This document shows positions 1 to 11,067 of a DNA stretch of 64,000 nucleotides, one piece after another (position 1 is the first letter of the stretch; each line of letters begins with the position of its first letter). Under the pieces are notes generated by a model. It was not told the origin of the DNA. It made no database searches and saw nothing but the letters and a program-made list of their open reading frames with translations. The position numbers were made by a program, and so were the translations under genes. Source of the stretch: Ceriagrion tenellum (Eukaryota; Arthropoda; Insecta; Odonata; Coenagrionidae); NCBI GenBank assembly GCA_963169105.1, contig OY720635.1, positions 155,511,645-155,575,644 of the forward strand, in the 5' to 3' direction.

Positions 1-300
1 GTTCTGATAGTAATTCCCATCCTAGTTCTTCTATTAAACTCGTAACACTTATACAATTATCATAACGGCCTTTAACAAACCTAGCAGATCTCCTTTGCAC
101 GCGCTCTTATTCTTTTATCATACCTTCCTCGTAGGGATCCCATATACTAGCGGCATATTCTAAATGAGGCCTGACAAGTGTAAAATAGCTTCTTTCTCTG
201 ACTCTCTCATCGCATTTGCCTAGAACCCTTTTTACGAATCCTAATCTACGGTTTGCTACACTAGTTATTTCCCTGATGTGTTTCCCCCATGACATGTCTT
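1..300 (-). pseudogene. LINE reverse-transcriptase C-terminal fragment (family 1)
   Basis: On the minus strand this encodes the last part of a non-LTR retrotransposon reverse transcriptase. A 62-codon open stretch (295 to 107) carries the hallmark phrase VRPHLEYAASIWDPY, which lies in the thumb-side region of CR1/Jockey-like enzymes, preceded by WGKHI. After a frame break the reading continues to the window edge with a segment containing IEELGWELLSE, so the copy runs off the window. The family is recognised from these motifs. No endonuclease or YADD motif is present, so this is a 5'-truncated dead copy. The same stretch recurs near 15,870-15,960 and 30,840-30,940, which shows that it is an interspersed repeat and not a host gene. 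Confidence 0.85.
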
Positions 301-309
301 CAGTGATGA

Positions 310-835
310 TGTATTATAGGAGTGTATTTAGTGGAGCTCAATTTTTACTGTGGTCACTTATTGTGCGCGGAAAGAACAAGTTTTTGTACCTATCTGTTCG
401 GCAGTGATCTCTCTTATTTTATCGCATCAATCAGAACTAGAGATTTAGTGAGGAGTCATGATAATATTCTCTGTGCCGCTCTGAAAAATATCAGTTCTGA
501 ATTTCTCAAGTAACCTAAGTCTAGCGTGTAGCCACCGAGTCTCCAGGGGCTCCCACCTTAATCCCTCTAAAAGTTGTGAGACACTATATGTACGCTCGTA
601 GCAGTTTTTAACGAAACGCGCTGCTTTCCTTTGTATTTTATTAATTTTTTTGGTTAAATCTATTTGACCAGGGTCCTAAATGCTCGCGGCGTATTTGAGG
701 TGAGGCCTAACCAGAGCGAAGTAGTATCTCTCTTTGGCTTTTCCATCCGCGGACCTTCCTATTATACGTTTAACAAAACCTAGTTTAATTAATGCTGCGC
801 CACATATGTTCTGTATGTGTAATCCCCAGCCAAGA
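310..835 (-). pseudogene. LINE reverse-transcriptase C-terminal fragment (family 2)
   Basis: Read on the minus strand from about 835 down, this gives WGLHIQ, then VRPHLKYAAS, then an arginine/lysine-rich KIQRKAARFVKN segment, and ends with RLLEKFRTDIFQ and a TPH/ISSSD-like tail. This is the terminal region of the same general reverse-transcriptase type as the neighbour at 1-300, but a clearly different subfamily. There are in-frame stops (for example after YAAS and TPH), so it is non-functional. Related copies lie at 28,078-28,485 and 53,590-53,925. The small forward open frames at 216-513 are shadows of it. Confidence 0.8.
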
Positions 836-3800
836 AAGGATCGGTAGAGAGAAGACTACCATTATACATTTAACTTTCATCAACAACAATAGACGACGCT
901 GTATTGCATCGCAACCTGGTCGTTAATAATAGAAGTTAACAGTGGGATTGTATTGTTCTCTTTTCCAATACTTATCTGGTATGAGAAAATTCCACCATGT
1001 CAATGTATGTACGGCGGACGGACGAAAGACGTGGGAGCGCTACGGTCAAAGTGCGACCGTTTCTGGAGTACAAAGAGTTCCAGAGACGGGCAGGCGCTCA
1101 CTGGGCGCCAAGTCCACTCACGTAAAAAATCTCCACTGCGCCAAGTGAGGACGCGCAAGTTGTTCACATGCTCATGTTGAGCAAATGACTTCGTACGATT
1201 TTTCACAATTTTCTTTATTTTCCGATCAGGGTTTCAATACAGACCGACACAAGTAGCATGGCTCGACCTCCCAAAGATCTTCCCACACATTCTTACTGTC
1301 ATGGAGAAGAGTCCTACACTCGAAGGTGATTGTAGACGGTCACTTGTTCAACGGACGATGTTTATTAATATTTTTGTGATGTTGATTATGTTATTATTTT
1401 CACGTTGCATGGGATACGGCAAGAAATAAAGTGATTTACAATCCCTGTTTTAAGATTAATATTAATCAGAAAATAGCAAGGCAGGTTAAGTGTGGAGTAC
1501 ATATTCAATGAATGTTTGAAATGGAATCAATCAACTCTCTTCAATTGTTTCTCCACTAGTGCTCGATAATGATCGCGTTCCACAGCAGGCAAGAAAGTGG
1601 ACCTATAACACAATAAACTGGAGCCCACCACACCTGTTACTTCCCCCATGCGCTATCCAAAGGAGCGAGGATATTCCACAGAGGCACATAGTTTGATGGG
1701 ACCAGGGTTTCATAAGTGAGACTTTTATGCAGGTTTGAGGATAGGCAGTGCAGCTTGCTAGTTGATTTACTCTCTAATGCTTGAATGCTCTAATCTTGGG
1801 GGCCATTTTGTATCTCCAAACCGATCGGTACGGGAGCCTTTTCGTCGGGTGGGACGTCACACCGACTGCCGTGGCATTCAGTACGAAACCGATCAGTGCA
1901 TCTGGGAGCTCCAGTCGGTAGATACAACCGACATGCAAAAGCTGTCGGTACGGTACGGAATTAGTAGGTTTGGTTAAGAAATACAAAAGGGAATGGATAA
2001 TGTATTTGGATTTTTGTGTGAAATAAATTAATTTGATGTCGTAATAGCGATATAATTTATACACAAGATTAAGAGAGCTATGGTAAGTAATGCCAACTGA
2101 TTTATTTTTGTAGCACACAACATCTTTTTGGAAAACTTCATACTCCTACAGCGGCTACTTTTAGTGATATTTAAATCTAATGCACTTCTCTACTGCATTT
2201 ATTTATTGTACAAATACACATTGTCATGCACTCAATGCAGAGAAAATTATTTATTACTGTTCCTTAGACATGACTGTCTCTTGTAGTTGTTATTGTCAAT
2301 TGCGAGAACACCAGGCGGCCTTCCTTAGTTGTTTGTTTATTAAATTGTCTCGATTGGTGGAAATATACCATGGTGCCCATAGCTTTGGCAACATTGATAT
2401 GGTTAGATCCACATCCGGTGCTCCATAAAGAAGCGTGATTGGCCCTCTTTCACTCATAATTTACGTAAATGATCTAAGTTCTCGAGCATATATATAATTT
2501 TTAAACCCACAAAAAATTCATGTTTGACTCTTATGATTAATCTTCATGATGAATACTTCGTCATGAACCCTCTCGCAATCTCATATCTCTCTATTTAACG
2601 TCGAGCGGCATAAATTTTGCTCATATACCCATATTTCATAGGCGTTTTATGATGACGCATTAATTCCAGATGTCCGTAACTTTTACTCTTTAAACTCTCC
2701 TCAATCATGTAGGAAATAATTTGGTCTCATGAATTTGTCCGTCATCTTTGTTTCAAACGTTGGGACTGCCACTGAAAGTGCGACTTTACGACTTGAGAAA
2801 AGAATCAAACTGAATTGTTTAATGCTCTGAGCACTGTAACTTCAGCCGCTCACATGCGCTGCTTCCGATCATGGTAAAGTCGTCGAAATCGCCTGTTATT
2901 TGAAAAAGCAGTCGATTGTGAAGGTGCAAACAAACGTTATGTCTTTGTTTTGATTGCTAGTTAGATAATCGCATCTTTTCCTTTGTACCTCGTGATGGGA
3001 ATTCCGACGGAAGCCCATTGTAGACGATCATCGTCCCACGTCTGGACCACGCAGGGGAATTTTCGTCGGGTAACGTGTCCATCGTGGACAATTAAGGCAT
3101 AAAAAAATAACTGAGCCGTGGTCACCGGGCCTCGATCGTTCCGTTGAAAATAGCAGAGGCCAAGTGAGTCCAACCATTGGACCGAGTGCGTACTTTTATT
3201 CTGTTCACGATAGGGTTCCACTCACGTCGAGAGGCTCCCATTGTTGTCGAGCGGTGGCGACGATGGAGTCCTCATGTTTCCAGTCGGTTGGCGAGAGCCG
3301 GCCCGCCCTCGCCACCTTTCGAACTAAGCCCACGAGTGCCGAACGCATAGAGCGTTTGACGTCATTCCCACCTCCTTCCCTCTGCTGTAATGTGTAACTT
3401 TGCTTCTTCATCGTTAGGTTTCAAAGGTTTTACCCACCCCCTTCCTTTGCAGTACTCAGTTATCTTGTATCGGGTTTTTAGTGTTTTTGACAAAACATTG
3501 ATTTTTACCAGCAATGTTTGTCTTTCTTACCTTTGTAAACATTGTGCTTATTGTAATATTTAATTTATACACGCTTTGGACTGTTTCGTTACGTTTCCGT
3601 CAGTCTAGAAAATCTTGTTCCATTTAATATGGATTTTGCCCTGAGGAATGTCGCATTCAATTTATTGTAAGTCGTCGTTATGGCGTGAGAAGGCATTGCT
3701 AATGAACATTCAATTGTTTTCTTATTTTACATATTTTTAGTGACTACGTTTAAACTGCTCTTCTCAACTCCTCATTATGTAAAACAGCGTATATTTTCGT

Positions 3801-4086
3801 CTTTAGTTTTAGGTTTTTATTTTCTGTATAATACGGTGTATATATGCACGCATACATGCGCCGTCTGTTCCTCATTCTCCAAAATGACGAGGGTCCAGAT
3901 AGAAGAGGGAACGTGATTGAGACTCGGTCCCAGCCCATGTGATTAAGCCGTCTACGCATCTGTCTGTCTATTACTCTCATTTGTCGACGCCCGAGGACCG
4001 CCGCTGTGAGCGACTCAGACGAGTTTTCCCTAAAGTGCCAGTGTTGCTACCAACGACTCTTTTTCTGATTACTATAATTGTAAATT
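836..4086. other. No gene recognised; unique or old repeat DNA
   Basis: I see no coding signature here. Short open frames (for example 2961-3221 minus and 3164-3397 plus) overlap on opposite strands and match nothing I know. A stretch at 1800-1975 repeats pieces of CGGTACGG in both orientations, and 6870-6960 has a similar flavour; it may be an old terminal-repeat element whose ends I could not fix. Confidence 0.4.
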
Positions 4087-4690
4087 ACATACATACATAC
4101 CAATCACGCCGTTCCCTTCCGGGGTAGGCAGAGTCACCAAGTTTCACTCCTAAATATATATTTGTACACCTAACTCTGCTTCAATAAATTTCTCCATACT
4201 GACCTATCCTTGTAAACCTCGTTTGCTTCATTTACTCCCATACACTGCTTCATACACGCCCTCCTGTTTTTAAGACTCCTAATATTCCTCCTCCTAAGAA
4301 TTTTCTCAACAACATTCAACCACAACTATCTCGGCCTACCTCTACCTTTCGCACCATTCATTTCACTCCTATACTATATATGTTTCGTTATTCGACTCTC
4401 ATCCATTCTCTCAACATGGCCAAACCAACGAAGCACATTCCTTTCATACACGTCCATTACTGGAGCATCTAACCTACATTCATTTATTACCCACTCATTC
4501 CTGACCATATCCATCCTACTTTTGCCGCAAACACTCCTCAGATAACTCATACCCACGGCGTTTAGTCTACTCTTATGTCCATTCTGACATACCCATGTTT
4601 CACTACCGTACAACAAAGTTGGGAGAAGTACACTTTTGTACACGGCGATTTTCGCTTCCTTAGACAGACATTCATACAATGAATATAGTT
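4087..4690 (-). pseudogene. LINE reverse-transcriptase tail with CATA-repeat 3' end (family 3)
   Basis: A 101-codon minus-strand frame (4679-4374) contains the motif series expected at the C-terminus of RTE/Jockey-type LINE enzymes: LLPTLLYGSETW, KSRLNAVGMSYLRSVCGK, and LRWFGHVERMDESR. After a frame break the protein-like reading continues to about 4190 (a KILRRRNIRSLKN-like segment). The minus-strand 3' end then runs into a short CATA repeat at 4087-4102, the kind of simple repeat that terminates many LINE copies. It is 5' truncated (no catalytic domain) and frameshifted. A diverged copy of the same C-terminal segment is at 25,870-26,020. The clade is uncertain; the LINE identity is not. Confidence 0.88.
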
Positions 4691-4939
4691 CGTATACTTT
4701 TGTCTTACTCTCTTTTTTGTACCTAGGTTATAATTGGATGAATCCATTTCTATTATTAATTTGATTTTCAGACTTAATATCGCTAATTTATCTGCTGCAT
4801 CATCAGTAAAATACCCTAGTAATTTTTAACGATAACGCACGGCTCTTGTATTGAGAGCGAGATTTTCCCCTTGTCGTAGAGGTCATCGTATTCAGGATTT
4901 CAATTCTTTTTAATCGCAGCAGCTGTAAAAACCATGAAG

Positions 4940-5110
4940 TAAATGTTGAAATGCAATGGCGCAAAAGCTAAAATTTCATATAATTGATATTCTCAGTATT
5001 TAAATAAATATATCTCTATAAGTGTTGACAACGACTGATTTTTCACGCCGTGCGGTGATAAAGCCTTCACATCTCAAGTTTGTATAGCAATTCTTTAAAA
5101 ATTTCTTCGG
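4940..5110 (+). repeat. Possible fragment of the TTAA-flanked repeat family
   Basis: This segment contains an ATTTTTCACGCCG-like core and spacing similar to the middle of the repeats at 10,545, 23,650, 47,614 and 52,221. It is diverged, and no ends are visible. An A/T homopolymer-rich tract follows at 5,205-5,255. Confidence 0.35.
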
Positions 5111-5463
5111 ATCTTAATTAATGTATTTTTAATAGTACTCGAGAAAACGTACAACCGTCGCAATTTTAAATTTCAGACGTGATATAGACGTTAGAGATTT
5201 CTCATTAAAAAAAAATAAATATAAAATATAAAAAATAAAAAAAAATAAAAAAAAGTCTCCCAGTCGTGTACACCCGTACCATTTCCCGTGACGGGTATAC
5301 GTTGACAAATATCTCGAAGCGTGGTGGTGCGGAGAGTGGCAGATATTTTGGTATACATATACCTGAGAGGAGGGGAGATATATTCCATTGAATAAGAGAC
5401 CAAATTCATGGAATGGCAGGTGAAATGATATCTAGCTCGCATATACTGCCTGAAAGGGTTAAA

Positions 5464-5740
5464 GCCAGGGATGTTAAACGAAACTAAAGTCATGGTTCCG
5501 GAACGGTTCAGAGTGGGTTCAGATATAGATTCGGGCCGCGGAACCGAACCGAAAGTAGGAACAGAAATCTCGGAACGAAAGTGATTCCGGAATGAAAGTG
5601 GAACTAAAATATTTGGAACGAAAACCCATAGGAACGAAAGAGGAACCGTCCCGATTTGGGTTCGGGCTAGAAAATGTTTCGTTTCCACCTTCCACCCTAT
5701 GGTTCCGGCTATCGTTCCGAGGAATTTTAAAAGTACACAT
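5464..5740. repeat. Degenerate GGTTCCG/GGAACGAAA sub-repeats, possible hAT end
   Basis: About 270 bp are built from imperfect repeats of GGAACGAAA and GGTTCCGG in both orientations, starting just after CAGGGATGTT at 5,466, a common start for hAT-type inverted ends. Iterated short motifs next to an end are also seen in the definite hAT element at 54,538. No matching second end was found, so the assignment is tentative. Confidence 0.35.
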
Positions 5741-6119
5741 TGAATTTTCAAAATGACCTGCCGTCATGTCATATATTCCAATTTCGGTATAGTTTGGGGT
5801 GCCAGTCAAGGTGTTTCATCATGTTTGGTAACAATAGAAGAAAATGGAAAGAAACCAGCATTTTTATGCAATTAAAATGGCAAAAAATTTTAACCTAAGG
5901 AGGAATTGTAGGTTATACTGTATTCTGTACAGAACAATACAATCTCTCAAACGGTATGGAGGGGATGTACGTCGGCTCGCTCGGGGTTGATCTCATGGAA
6001 TTGTCGACGAATATCCCTTCATCTACTCGCACAGCAACAGCGTAAACGATGGGAGTCCTTATGGTATGGTATTCAACTTGAAGCACCTCGTGAATTGCCT
6101 GACCTGCCTCAAAAGAACA

Positions 6120-6400
6120 CTCCGTCCCACCCCGTGTCGAGTTAAGGGGTCGCTCGGGAGAGGGCGTCGCGTCACCTGCCAAATTGCCCTCGACACCCCC
6201 TCTTTTCAACCCCTTCCCCTCCCCCCTCTCTCTCCCTCTCGTCGTCGGCGGGGTTAGGGGGGGGGGCAGAGAAGGGGAGGGAGAGGTGGAGAGTGGAACT
6301 ATTGTTGCGGGCGATGGGCCAACCACGGCCCGCCAGCCCCTTCTCCTTCCCCGCTCCTTCATCCCCCTCGAACACGATCCTGACCACTTCCTACTTCTCC
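6120..6400. other. CpG- and GC-rich block
   Basis: This is a sharp GC-rich block inside AT-rich flanks, with low-complexity C/T and G/A runs. Open frames exist on both strands only because stop codons are rare here. The minus-strand frame 6473-5913 (186 codons) begins with a stretch of ordinary-looking codon use (6473-6370) before dissolving into a proline/serine/arginine-rich low-complexity run. I do not recognise it. It could hold a first exon or promoter, or be chance. Confidence 0.3.
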
Positions 6401-7085
6401 CGACGTTGCGAAACTCGAGGATGACCACCTTGACACTGGTGTCCGTCCAGAATCTGTACAGTTGCACGTTCACGAAGAGGCACGTTCCCTTTAACTCTCG
6501 AGGACTACAAACAGACTCGTTTTATTCTCCGTCACTAACTCTGCATGATACCCTGCAGGACTTCTATAGAGGTGTGGCAGGGGGTAAATTATCGCCAGCA
6601 TGCATCACACTATACCCTATTAAAGTTAGTGTAACCGAGACTAATGATCCAATAACGAAAACCCACATAAAATTGTCGGGAGGCGAAATTTTCAAATGTG
6701 AGCTAAACAATGGAGAAATTGCAAGGTTTTTTTTACAGCTGTTTTAACTCATGCAATATATAGATATCCAAAAATGTTTCCTAAATATCCTTTCATCTGA
6801 GCAACCCATATTTATTGAACTTCAGAGAATTGAAAAGATGATGTCGTTTCAAACGCAGCTTTTTGCGCGCCATTTTGGAAGATATACGCGTACCGTCACA
6901 CCTGCCATCTACCGTACGAGACATACGAGATACCGACGAATAGTTCGGCGAGTATCACCGTTCATTTATCTTTAACCTCGTGATATTTCGTTGAAATATT
7001 GCGTCTGAGTTTCAGAAACAAGCCATTCCCATAGATAATTCTACCAGCAACTCCTCAGACACTCCGCTTTCTTTCTAATGAACTA

Positions 7086-7990
7086 ATCGGGAAAGAAATC
7101 CGGATATTATTGACAGAGGCTAATAACATCCTAGTGCAGTTGTGGCAAACGGAGAGTACTATTTCTAGGGATCACCGCGAGAAGCGAGGCCTGATCAACC
7201 TCGGCGGCGAAGCTCTTAAATTTTTGTTTGGTACTCTGAATGATGGTGACTTAAAGAAATTAAATGCCCAACTTTCCACTTTAGGGGAAAGTAATAAAAG
7301 AACGGTCCATTTTGCATTCACAAGCCACGCTAATCAACACCACTTATGCCCTGTCAGAGAGAGAAATAAAGACGTATTTAGAAAATTACTTCAATCTTAG
7401 AATTACTTCAATCACCAGCGGAATTACTTCCGAATTAATGCTCATGAAAAACTCTGAATTGACTTTGTCATCAATGTTTCATCAAGTGCAAACCATTAGC
7501 GGAAGTCTCCGTGTTTTAGAGACCCTTTTAGGACAAATACGATCGGAAATGAACCTTTTAAAATTAGCCTGGGAGACGACTATAGATGGTAAACTCAATC
7601 CATATTTTTTGCCCCCGATGGACCAACACAACGCCCTTAAATTTCACAAGAATTATCCCCTGATACCCTATTCCCCCTTCCCTTAGACTAAGGTCATGTG
7701 TATGCTTATTTTGCGCTGGCGCAGGTTACATATGAAACGTGAGATAAAAGTGTCCGGCTTTTCGTGAGCCTCCCGTTACAAACTCAGGATCATTACTTTA
7801 CATTATTTAGAGCCATTTCTTTACCCGTGCGACTTCCTCGGACCAATACATCACTTTTTGTGGTCCCGGAAGCTCCATACTTGGCGGTAGAAAATAATTT
7901 TTTAAGACATACAACCCTAGACGAATCGGACTGAAATGCTTGCCGGCAGGGACCGATCACCCCCGACGGGACTTGACGATTCATCCCATA
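7086..7990 (+). pseudogene. env: Broken errantivirus/Gypsy-type envelope (F-like) gene remnant
   Basis: This encodes the fusion-protein part of an insect retrovirus-like envelope. Visible in order are a furin-type REKR cleavage site near 7,180, immediately followed by a glycine-rich hydrophobic stretch ending in a KFLFGTL motif that is characteristic of the Gypsy-env/baculovirus-F family; then a leucine-rich helical region (about 7,320-7,600); a segment with ETTIDGK and a PPMD motif; and beyond 7,690 a stretch resembling the family's PEAPYLAV ectodomain region. The gene is dead: the frame changes near 7,310-7,330, another break follows the stop at 7,684, and further stops follow. No transmembrane tail, receptor-binding N-terminus, gag or pol is seen beside it. 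This looks like an orphan fragment of an old insertion. Confidence 0.75.
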
Positions 7991-8006
7991 TTTTCATGCT
8001 TATACC

Positions 8007-8039
8007 TGAGGATGACACGCGGTGTCGAAACCATGGTCG
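8007..8039 (+). ncRNA. Hammerhead-ribozyme-like hairpin
   Basis: The sequence reads CTGAGGA, one extra T, a 5-bp perfect stem (GACAC/GTGTC) closing a GCG loop, then GAAA, then ACC-AT-GGT and C. This matches the order of a hammerhead core: CUGANGA, stem II, GAAA, very short stem III, then a GUC-type cleavage site. Deviations are the extra T between CTGAGGA and the stem, and no convincing stem I. Hammerheads of this short-stem-III kind are known from Penelope-like and retrozyme elements. It lies 17 bp after the envelope remnant. Confidence 0.45.
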
Positions 8040-8361
8040 AGTTGAGTTATATTAAATAGTGTGGAATAAAACCAAGTATCTTTTATTATGAGTGACATAA
8101 TAAATTTCCACCAGGTGAAGCCGGAAACTATGTCTTATACTTTCACGCCCTTCATGCCAATGACGAAAGACCAAATGACAGTGACGAGCGCTTCACCACA
8201 GAACCCCGGCCAGTCCTTTTCCGCACCCAAGCAACAGATCATTGGATCTACAGCCTCCCACAGCCCACAAATCTGAAGCAGTGGTGCCCTGGTTCGCGCA
8301 GAGGATACTACACCACGGAAATTGCTGGACGGCGTGGAAATCTTCCGCCTACTCCATTCTA

Positions 8362-8885
8362 AACTAAATTTCAGGAAAAACATTTCTCTGACGACGCGAA
8401 AAACATACTATTAACCCCCTCGTACTACGGCAGATTAGATCGCGCCAATAAAATTAGAGAGCTATATTGTAGAACCGATAGGTATAAAATGTCATTTTTT
8501 CCGCGTACCATTCGGGATCATAACAGCTGTGATTGTCGTCATGAATAGTGTAAATAGTGACATTAGCTAGATTGTAGATCTCTTTCTTTATATATTTGAC
8601 GTTCTTATTTATGCATGATGTAAAAATTGATGTTCTTTTTTATGAGATTTTGAATCTGTAGTAGTATTGTACCCCTTGCATGTTGGAACGAATGGCGATA
8701 GAATGTTTCTTGGTTAGTAGATTTTAATATGCGCGTTGCATGTGTGGTACGCTGGTTTCAATGTAGTTTCGGTGTTCTGCCGTATTATTGATGCTTGCCT
8801 GGTGTGGAAGCACCCCCTGCCACACCCCCCTGGGTGGCTTGCAGGGCATGACGTAGATGTAGAAGTAGTAACGAAGGAGATCATC
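8362..8885 (+). pseudogene. LINE family 1 C-terminus and 3' UTR
   Basis: The coding tail reads ILLTPSYYGRLDRANKIREL then DRYKMSFFPRTIRDHN and stops at about 8,548. About 330 bp of 3' UTR follow, ending in a nested hairpin (CACCC loop GGGTG inside CCTGC/GCAGG) and a short GTAGATGTAGAAG tail. Closely related copies are at 20,128 (minus), 21,905 (plus), 30,298 (minus) and, for the UTR only, 33,610 (plus). Identity is firm from the shared structure. The copy is 5' truncated and cannot move by itself. Confidence 0.85.
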
Positions 8886-8889
8886 CTAC

Positions 8890-9538
8890 CTGAAGAGCCC
8901 AGTGTACACCAACCCAACTCCCCATGTCACTGTCCCCTGTGCTGTCCTAACCATGTATAGGTTGACCACTGTGTTTGTGAGTGCAACGGTGTTTCGTGTG
9001 TTTTGTGTTTCATGTTTAGTGTTTTTGTGAAAAGTGAAACTAGTAGAAGAAGAATTCTGGACTTGGGAACGATATGCAATTTCTTTTTGGTAGTGTGCTT
9101 TTGGGTTTTTACTTAATTTCTTTTTGTTAGTATGTTTTTGTGCTTTCATTTAATTTCTTTTTGTAAGGGTGTTTTTGGGACATTATTCAATTTCATTTTT
9201 AGTGTGTTTGGGTGTAGGGGACGTCATTTTCTTTTGTTTTTGTATACGTGCTATTTGCAAGGAAAAAAATCAAATGGCTATTTTCAATCTATGGGTTTCT
9301 TTTTTTTTCAAATGTGAGCCGTCTCGTAAGAAACGGTTCAATTTTTTCTTGGCGGGGAGTGATGTTGAGAGCTGGATTCAGAGAGAGAGAGAGAGAGAGA
9401 AGTAGGTACAGATGATTTTTGTCTCTAAATTCCATTTTCCTCTGCCTTAGCTTCCCCCCCCCCTCTCTCCCGTATTTTAGCTGATGACCATCTGGGAGAG
9501 TGCCTCCTGTTTTTCGATCTTCAACTGTTTTCATTTAT
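8890..9538. other. T-rich unique stretch with GA microsatellite
   Basis: No coding signal. Iterated TTTTGTGTTT-like tracts occupy 8,980-9,250. A (GA)n microsatellite lies at 9,381-9,402 and a C-homopolymer run near 9,453-9,462. Confidence 0.4.
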
Positions 9539-9979
9539 TGTGGCCCTCCGAAATCCGGGTTCCGCGGACGGCACCTAGGGGAAAAACATCTTCGAAGGAC
9601 GCGTGGGGTAAACGGTATAAAAAGGGCTGTTAAAGGTAGATAGGGGATTAGTCAGTGGAAAAACTGTGTGTTACGTAGAAGCCAGCCCGGTCGGTCGACA
9701 ACCATCCCTCGCCAGATCTGCTCCTTTGACTCCATCACCCTAGTCTGATAGAAGGAACTCTCTCTCTCTCTAGATTCAATTCTTGCTCCCCGCAAACGGC
9801 TCGCTTTGGAACCATCCTCTTTGTGTGTGTGTATTGTCTTTTCTGTGTTGTGAATTGTCCCTGCTAATTACAATAAAAACCACTAAAGCTCATATTTTGC
9901 GTCTTTATTCGACTCATCTCGACCCCTTGGCAAGATCCTAACACCCGTGCTGTACCGACACCCGTCGGTGCGCATAACA
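9539..9979 (+). repeat. LTR-like block (probable solo LTR)
   Basis: This starts TGTGGCCC and ends CATAACA, the TG...CA form of LTRs. Inside are a TATA box (TATAAAAAG at about 9,617), transcribed-leader-like sequence and an AATAAA polyadenylation signal at about 9,871, in the order U3-R-U5. No gag, primer site or second LTR was found nearby, and I could not confirm a target duplication. The ends are therefore uncertain by tens of bases; the 3' end could also be the CTAACA at 9,943. Confidence 0.45.
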
Positions 9980-10544
9980 CTTTAATGAACGTGTTTTCAT
10001 CAGATGTATAATTTTCATGTTTCTTGTACTTATGTAAAAATAAAAGATGATGCGAATATGCTATCAATACAAATATGCTATCAATGATCTTTTGCATTAT
10101 CTTTTATTGTTGAAAAGTGGAAATAAAATTTAGCGAAATTATAGACGAAATGAAATAAAAATAGTAAAAAATATACCTTAAATAACTTCTCATCATCAGG
10201 CAAAAATGTTCACCACAAACAGGTTCCCCTACCTATAAGGCATAGAACATCATCTACTGAGACAATCAAAATTCTGCGAACACGCCAACCCATTGTAAAT
10301 GAATATCACGAGATAAAGTATATCGCTTTTAGAGTCCATTCCATCCTTCATATCAGCACACGCACTCGACCTCGAGGCTCACATCTTCGGCTCACGAGAA
10401 GTCGGAGGCATAAAAAAGCAAGGGGTATCGCGAGCAGTACGTGAAAGCTCTCCTTTTCAATTCAATTCCGAATTATAGTACGATATTTTGAGAAAGATAC
10501 GAGGAAGTCACTTCGAGTATATACTCCGTTCCTCGGATATACGC

Positions 10545-11067
10545 CCTATATAGTCATAATGGAGACCATAGTCGTCTTTGTTTCAGCAGCTGTAGGAAGC
10601 AGAATTACATATTGCATCATTGATGGCACAATTGTATACTTAAATACGACTGAAATTCTAAGTAATTAGATAAAAACGTCTACATAAGTCAAAATTTTGA
10701 CTAATTTTTTTTCCACGGTACGTTTAAAACTCCTTCAAAACGCAAGGTTTTTCTTGATCCCGAATAAATTACCGCTATGACAATATGATTTATTTCCAAA
10801 AATAGTTGAGAAAATATACGAACTGCACACTGTTAATTGTAGGTGCTAGAAATTCCTCATTTTAAAAATGAAGGTCTCTCTAGAGTGCATACAAGCACCA
10901 TTTCCCATATAAAAGAGCTGGGATTTTTCGTCAAAAATCTCGGAAAGTAGTTCGGCAGGGGGCTGATACTTTTGTATCTATGAAAGGATGGCATGTTTTT
11001 CTTTGAAATGAGGTCAAATTCAGTGATTTCAAGGAGAAATAATGTATCGCTCAAACTACCGTAACTG
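10545..11067 (+). repeat. TTAA-family interspersed repeat, diverged copy
   Basis: Collinear with the elements at 47,614-48,175 and 52,221-52,796. It shares GAGACCATA near the start, a CACGGTACGTTTAAAACTCC core, AAAAATAGTTGAGAAAA, CATTTTAAAAATGAAGG, AGTGCATACAAGCACC and ends CGCTCAAACTACCGTAA. The left end is eroded. No open frame of note; non-autonomous. Confidence 0.75.

Noticed and set aside
5913..6747. Overlapping open frames of 186-187 codons on both strands as host exons
   Set aside because: They overlap in a CpG/low-complexity block where stops are rare, and neither carries a motif I recognise; kept only as a GC-rich block.
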